Origin: Talinum fruticosum
Lineage: Eukaryota > Streptophyta > Magnoliopsida > Caryophyllales > Talinaceae
Assembly (NCBI GenBank): GCA_021018815.1
Contig: JAITYX010000030.1
Location: forward strand, 4,789,001-4,853,000
DNA length: 64,000 nucleotides
Direction: 5' to 3'
How positions within the stretch are numbered: the stretch's first letter is position 1; each line of letters starts with the position of its first letter. The notes beneath the pieces are model-generated. The model saw only the letters and a list, made by a program, of their open reading frames with translations. It had not been told where the DNA came from and made no database searches. This document shows positions 58,101 through 64,000 of this stretch, in pieces. Position numbers and translations under genes: made by a program.

Positions 58101-60070
58101 CACCCATGATAACTAGGCTTTGCAAAACTTACTATTTTTTTAAAGGGTAAACAGTCCATCTACTAGCTTTCTTTCATAGGATTTAAACTTAGCGGACTTA
58201 CGGGGTGAGAAAGGAGTGCATAATTATTAGATTAAGCCTAGCGAAGGCCTTACTCAATTTTCGGCCTATAAAAACCTACCAAAATTAAGAGTTTAGAAAT
58301 TTCACTAAAGAAAGTGTAGTCACTAAGATTTGAAGTTCATTCGTATACCAATTGAGGTATAAACTCTTGATTTTTCAAAACTTACTTGGACTAATATAAC
58401 TCAAATCTTTTATTTTTTAATGTAAGATAAATTTATGATATTAAATAACAATGATGAGAAGTTGATCCAAATAGAATATTATTAATTAAAGGTGTCCGGT
58501 TTGAATTGAACCCAAGTAAAAAATAAAAGGAATGAGTAATGCGGAGGTGAGGATGAGCCGCAGCCGGCAAAAGGAGCAAGTTAATTGGGTGAAAAACTAT
58601 GTAAAATAATTTGTGGGGCGACTATTGGGGCATGAAATTGTGACATAGGAAAATGGGAATGCGATAGCGATGGCGTACTTATCCCTTGTTCTTGTTCTTG
58701 TTAATGTATTTAGTCTTTTAGTGTGCGAGTGGAGACCCTGAATGCGATGGATTCGTTTTGGTCTTTGTCGCTACTCTCAACCCCCACCACTTTTTATCAA
58801 TGAACTTCGATGTCTTTGTGAATGCACCTAATCATCTAAACCTCTCCCTCTCTCTTGATTCCTTTTCATGACACTATAACCCTTTGCATTAATTTATGGT
58901 CGGCAATCCTAAACATACCGTCTTATCATCTTAATCACTTAGCTTTCCCACACACCTAAATATCTACATTACTATCTCTCTGTATTCCTAGTTTTTTTCT
59001 CCTATCGTTTTAATTCATTTAATTTTTATTATCTATTAAAAAGTATATCATGGACTCAGTATTATAGTTCCGCCATTGTAATCTCTAATGAATATATTTC
59101 ATAGAACATTAAACGCTAATATGCACAGTATATATCACTATTCATAACTTTCAACAACTTTTGAAGAATAATTGCTAATAATATTTATAATAAGATGAAA
59201 GAATAAGCCTGAATTAACTTTTTTGCCCCATTTCCGAGTTTCTCAGCCTCATACCTAGATTATCTTGTTGGCTATAGTCACTTTGTTAGTTAGTTCACTT
59301 TTATTTCTACTTGTATTATTTTATAAGTATCTTAAACTTTCTAGAACATTCTGATATTTTTTAGTGTGACTGTTGAAAATGTTGGCAAAGTCTAAAACTT
59401 TCGACTAACGCTCTAAAACTAACTTTCAAGAGTTACGAAACTGTTAGTGGACTTATAGATATTTAGGAAAATTTTCTGGACGTTTTGCAAAACTCGAAAA
59501 ATGTTACATAAAATTCAATCGTTATTATAGTCAACTTGTAGAATTAATCATAAAACATTTACCGAATAGTCAAATTTTGACTTTTTTTAAAAAAATAATG
59601 AGAAGACATCAAAGTTCCGAATTATACGGAATTAACTCAACCATATTTGGGCAATACTTGTAGAAACAATATCATGTGTTACAACATGACTTTGGTCTAT
59701 AGTTGATATAAAATGGGAGAAACAAATTAAAACATATGAAAATATAAAATTGAGTAAACTTTTATTGCATTTCTGTCCATCTACTCCACTGTCGGGGTGA
59801 AATGTTTCAATTATTGCCAATTTGCCATGTGTGTGGGGTAGTCTAGTAGTAAATTATAGGGGGCGGGGGGTTAAAAATAGCAATTTATAGTTAAGGAAGG
59901 GTGAGCCACGCATTAACTATCCTAATTCCTAAAAGATTGCTAGTGACTCAACTCAAATTTTCACAATTATTTGACTTTCCTTTTATGGAAAGTTTTATGA
60001 CTGCCTGGCTCCTTCCTTGCACGTGGTCGTGGTGTTGCAGTAACCCGTAATTTTTTTTTTTTATAGAAAA
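58101..60070. other. Intergenic spacer
   Basis: No gene recognised. A tRNA-like A-box word (TACCTCAATTGG on the minus strand, near 58346-58357) occurs alone. Confidence 0.35.
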
Positions 60071-60086
60071 TAATACTTCGTGATAT

Positions 60087-60322
60087 GCTTTATCTCTTTC
60101 ACAATCTATGTTATTTTATTTAATTTTTTCCATCTTATAATATTTATTATTTTATAATTTTAATAATATATTAATAATTATTTTGCTAATTTTATTAATA
60201 TTAATTATTTTTTATTAATTTTACTCATTTTCAATGGAACTTTTGAATGTCTTAAGTTTTGTGTGTCCTTTATATTTCTTGACAACTTAAAAACAACAAT
60301 TATTTATGAAACGAAAGAAGTA
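60087..60322. mobile_element. Degenerate Stowaway-like MITE, tentative
   Basis: The right end, read on the other strand, is TACTTCTTTCGTTTCATAAA, close to the CTCCNTCCGTTTCATAAT theme of Stowaway MITEs, beside a TA. The left end TACTTCGTGATATGCTTTAT matches only in the first bases. The interior is very AT-rich. Confidence 0.3.
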
Positions 60323-61326
60323 GTTGTTCATAATCGATTTACATTTATTTACATATAAACGAGATATTTGAATATCAAAAAGCATTTTCTATAACTAGTT
60401 ATTTAAATACGCGCGTAAAATAAATTGGTTAAAATCAATCTGGTGCCTATCAATTTTTTGTTTTAATTTGAGAAACACTGTTCAACTTTTATTTTTTGTT
60501 ATTGTAAAAACAACATTATACTCTAATAAAATTTTCAATGATTGTTAATAGTTTATAAAAAAGTTAAAATACTAGGAGAAATGTTAACATTTCCCATAAA
60601 AAACAGTTGCATGGCTAATCAAAGTTTTCCGTCATATTTTTCGTATTTTTATTATCTGAATGTATTTTTGTTACGATTTAAGAGTAGTTCCATTTGTCCG
60701 ATCATAAATGATGAAGTGTGATAACCAATTTTTTTTATCTGAATCTTAGACAATATTTGACTGTAATAATAAAAAGAATAAGGGCTTCTTCGAATCAACG
60801 ATTAGAAACTTTGGTTAGCGGGTACAGTTTATCGGTTGTTATAATTAACGATTATTTATTATCAATGATTACTGTTAGCAAACCAATGATTTCGATGAAT
60901 AATTATTATTATTAATTATTAGTATCATTAATATTTACAATAAACAATTACTAATGATTATTAATATATTTTTTACTAATAATTATAATTAACCGTTACT
61001 AATTATTAATTTATACTGATGATTTAGGTTTACAGTAAAATGCGCTTTAAAACCAACATGAACAAATGGCGTAAGAGAAAGAGCAGATGCCAATGTGGTG
61101 AAATGTAAAGTACAAATTATGAAATGCTCACGAAAGCATATATTTCTAAAAGAAAAAGAAAGATTATGTTCATAAAATCCTCTCTATTTTTTCATTCGTC
61201 CAAACATCTCATAACATATAACGAAGTAATGTATACTCTGGTACGTATATAAGTGTTATGAAAGTAATGAAAGAGTACAAGGAAGTTGCCAATGAATACA
61301 CGAAACCTGTCAGCAACGTCCTTTTT

Positions 61327-61589
61327 GGCGTGTCTAGAAAAGCGACACGTACAACTTCTATTTGTCGTCTTGGATTTTTTTTTCTTATATAATTTTTCAG
61401 AGCCAAAATTTCCAAGAAAATGACGGAGGACACGTAGGTCTCTGTCGTTATTGCTGGACGTGGACTTCAACTTTCTTTTTTTGTTTTTAGTTTTCCTAAT
61501 TAATCTGATTAATTATCTTTAAAATTTATAGTGAACCACATTACGCCACGTGGCGGTCATTGTAGTGAAGAGTGACCTTGGGACGCGTC
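61327..61589. promoter_or_regulatory. Cluster of ACGT-core (G-box/ABRE-like) motifs
   Basis: Within about 260 bp there are ACGT cores at 61347, 61432 and 61458, the perfect 10-bp palindrome GCCACGTGGC at 61545-61554 (a textbook G-box/ABRE) and the palindrome GACGCGTC at 61582-61589. bZIP and bHLH factors bind such sites. The plus-strand TATA box TATAAATA at 61720-61727 lies about 130 bp downstream, so the cluster has promoter-like geometry, but no ORF can be assigned. Confidence 0.45.
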
Positions 61590-61719
61590 ACCTGATTTGT
61601 CTTCTTAACTGTGACACTTTTGTTTTGTGCAAAATAAACACCCCAACTTGTGCCACTTAAGTTTTCGTCTCATCCAAATTGCCCTTTTATTTTCTTCCTT
61701 TGATGGGATCAAATATAGT

Positions 61720-61727
61720 TATAAATA
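61720..61727 (+). promoter_or_regulatory. TATA box without an assigned gene
   Basis: TATAAATA follows the ACGT-motif cluster. The first ATG downstream (61806) opens only four codons. The transcript, if any, may be noncoding, or its coding exons lie beyond an intron I cannot see. Confidence 0.35.
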
Positions 61728-61799
61728 CCTCATATTATATTGCAAGAATCCATATAATATACACATTTTTTTAACGTTAATTCCGTTTTTGTAAGATTT

Positions 61800-64000
61800 A
61801 GTATTATGATTCGAATGTAAATATTTCTCCTCCTTTAACTAGTCGTGTAATAAGTAGAGATATATATGTCAATTATCGATTTTTCGAAATAAATGTTAAC
61901 AATGTAACCTTATTTTTTCATATTAAGTGTTACATGTCTAAATTTTTTATCAACAGAAAATGTGAATATTCAAAATTCTTACAAATGACACTTTTATAAC
62001 AGTTTATTATTGATCAATTATCCGATCGATGATGTAAAATACATGTTAAACTCGATGTAGTCTTATACTATGAGATTGATAGTTTGATACACTTAATAAG
62101 AAGTAATAATGTAGGTTCTACAATCAATTTTTGATAAACATTCATAGTAATTTTTGTGTCTCTTAATTGTTTTGATGGGAACTTTTGCATGTCAAATCAA
62201 ATATTTGACCTTTTGTTATCATATTAGTTATAACTAACTTGTAAAGAACATTGATTGGAAGTATGCAAATTCTCATAAGTATATTTTACAAAATGTTCTA
62301 TTAGAGTGCTTAGAGTAACAAAGAAAAAAAATTGGCATAAAAATGAATTTAAATTAGATTATCCTTGTAATTCACATCCTACTACTACTATTAGGTAATA
62401 ATGGTTCATACCCGATCCACATTATTGTTTTTGTCACAATATCGTTACATCATCCTTACATATTATGTTATAGTCTTAAATTATTTTCACGAACCTAAAT
62501 GCGGCTAATATTTTAATTTGTACTTTCTCTACCCACCCTTGAGTGCAATGTGCATCATCCCTCACCCAACAAAATGCTATAATGATATTTCATGTATATA
62601 TAATACTATCATTATCAAAGCCCCTACAATTTATTTTTCTAAGGGTGGACCCATTTATAAAAATGGAGTTATTAAATAATTTTGTTTAATAAAGTTGCTT
62701 GGTTTAGCCATGATGTCACCTATTGCATATGTATAAATTAAAAATTCAATAATAGACAAAAGGAAAAATAGCCTCTTTTCATGCCATGCCATGCCATGCT
62801 GATCTTTCAATTTCTTCTTCTAAATGTAGGTCACCTACATGATTACTTGCTCAATAAATATTCCTATCTTTTCCCCTTGTTTTCTGTTAGAATTTTGATC
62901 ATTTGTATAAAGTACTCCAAATGTGGGCACTAGGGAATGGAATTAACAAGAGGACATTTTCTATCTTAATTTAAAGTATGCTTTGTTTTTTTTTTTATCG
63001 GTAGAAAAATAATATGTCAAATAAACATCATTTTCTAATATTTTCGAGAACCTCCATACAGAGAGGACATTTAGTGTTTTGGAGAAAGAAGATAGAAGTA
63101 AATACTTCTTTATTTCATTGAGGGAATGACATATGTATTTTTCCTTTTGGGTTTTATTATTTGTATTTTGACTTTATCATTTTTAGGGCCCATTCCTTTG
63201 GACTTATTTTTTTTTATTAAAAAAATTAACAGTATTTTATTAAACTTATTTACTTGAACTAAATTTATTAAACTTATTGTCATTGTGTTTGTGTTTTGAA
63301 TTTATAATAGAATATAACTGATTAAGATGTATAAATTGCATAAAAATCGAAATAACTTATCAATATTTTTGTCTTTGTAATAAATTAAATTTATCGGAAC
63401 TTATTTAAATTGAAATGAATTTAAGAAATAAGAATTTCAAATGGACAAACCTTACACTATGGTCAATGATGGTGCATTTTCTTCCTAACCTTTGTTGCTA
63501 CACTTAGGTTTGCTTCATTTTCTCCCAAGTACACCAGCTTGCCACAATACCTAATTTGGTGAAAAATTCCATAAAAATATAAGAAAAAGTTGGTGAAAAA
63601 TAACAAATATTGTAAAATTTTAGCGACTAGTACGAAAGATAATAAAAAGACATGTCACGAATTTAATAAATATAAGTAAGATTGTGAATATTATGCATGT
63701 GGTTTAGGTTTATGCCTTGTAGGGTTACAAATTTGTATTATTCTCTTGTCATTGAACCAATCATAATATGGTAGACCTATATATGTATATATATATCCAC
63801 CTAATTTCAGGTTTAGATGGAAACCCTTCTTACTTGGATTATATTGGCATTTAATGATTGATTAACTGACTTGTCATCTCAATTATATTGACTTTTTTTG
63901 TATCATTTATTCATTATAGTGTCCTACTAGTTAAGGTGTCCCTAATTATCACTAAATGCTTGCTTCATTATGATATGAAGACATCACATATTATTTCTAT
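61800..64000. other. AT-rich spacer to window end
   Basis: No gene or clear element. It includes CATGCCATGCCATGCCATGC at about 62781 (overlapping RY-like words) and the 15-bp near-palindrome TGTAGGTCACCTACA at about 62826. Confidence 0.4.

Noticed and set aside
58325..58375. tRNA- or SINE-like A box on the minus strand
   Set aside because: The B-box-like word is too close and weak, and no cloverleaf or tail is seen.
61192..61470. Two overlapping minus-strand ORFs of 92 and 74 codons
   Set aside because: Low-complexity Lys/Ser and Phe/Tyr content with no family resemblance. They overlap the ACGT-motif cluster that looks like promoter DNA.
1..64000. A new multi-gene system (gene cluster, defence island or similar)
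   Set aside because: The five genes or relics are unrelated, far apart and ordinary in type, and the remaining structure is explained by transposable elements and simple repeats.

Overview
This 64 kb window looks like nuclear DNA of a eudicot plant. It is AT-rich, its genes are sparse with GT-AG introns and plant-type TATA boxes, and most of the recognisable sequence is transposon debris: LINEs, Copia, a solo LTR, hAT, Mutator-like and PIF/Harbinger-like MITEs, a SINE and long (AT)n and (AAT)n microsatellites. The species cannot be named from the sequence alone. I see no prokaryotic, organellar or viral block.

Genes. (1) 943-1861 (-): a secreted glycine-rich cell-wall-type protein whose frame is broken twice, each time at a five-base G run. 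(2) 7865-11915 (-): an intron-containing FolD (methylenetetrahydrofolate dehydrogenase/cyclohydrolase) relic with a nonsense codon, a frameshift and a lost splice acceptor. (3) 14213-14476 (-): a small conserved-looking protein behind a good TATA box. (4) 31631-32212 (-): an intronless 193-residue protein with an N-terminal Cys/His motif and poly-Ser tract. (5) 54932-56933 (+): a complete four-exon PLATZ zinc-binding transcription factor, the best-supported intact gene here. The genes look independent; there is no operon-like grouping or shared pathway.

Mobile DNA by region. 5.5 kb: a 120-bp Mutator-like foldback MITE with a perfect 9-bp duplication. 12.4-13.2 kb: a 5'-truncated LINE tail between 18-bp duplications. 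17.3-21.4 kb: three LINE pieces, two of them head to head. 22.0-22.2 kb: a Tourist-like MITE. 22.35-25.6 kb: a triple nest, in which an hAT-like MITE was entered by a LINE (perfect 17-bp duplication) that itself carries a Copia fragment. 30.1-30.3 kb: a short Copia/TRIM LTR with a primer-binding-site-like motif. 32.5-33.9 kb: a 0.5 kb palindromic Mutator-like element and a Tourist-like MITE with TTA duplications. 36.8-37.4 kb: a solo LTR with 5-bp duplications. 37.6-42.9 kb: a 5.3 kb LINE with both ends but no reverse-transcriptase core. 45.2 and 50.8 kb: further LINE fragments. 48.3 kb: a tRNA-derived SINE just downstream of a TATA box and a small ORF.

The long AT-rich spacers (2-5.5, 25.6-31.6, 34-36.8, 43-45, 46.8-48.1 and 57-64 kb) contain no gene I can support. 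I found no convincing new multi-gene system. The most informative content is the decay of the FolD and glycine-rich genes, the datable nest of insertions, and several short nonautonomous elements whose ends and target duplications can be read directly.
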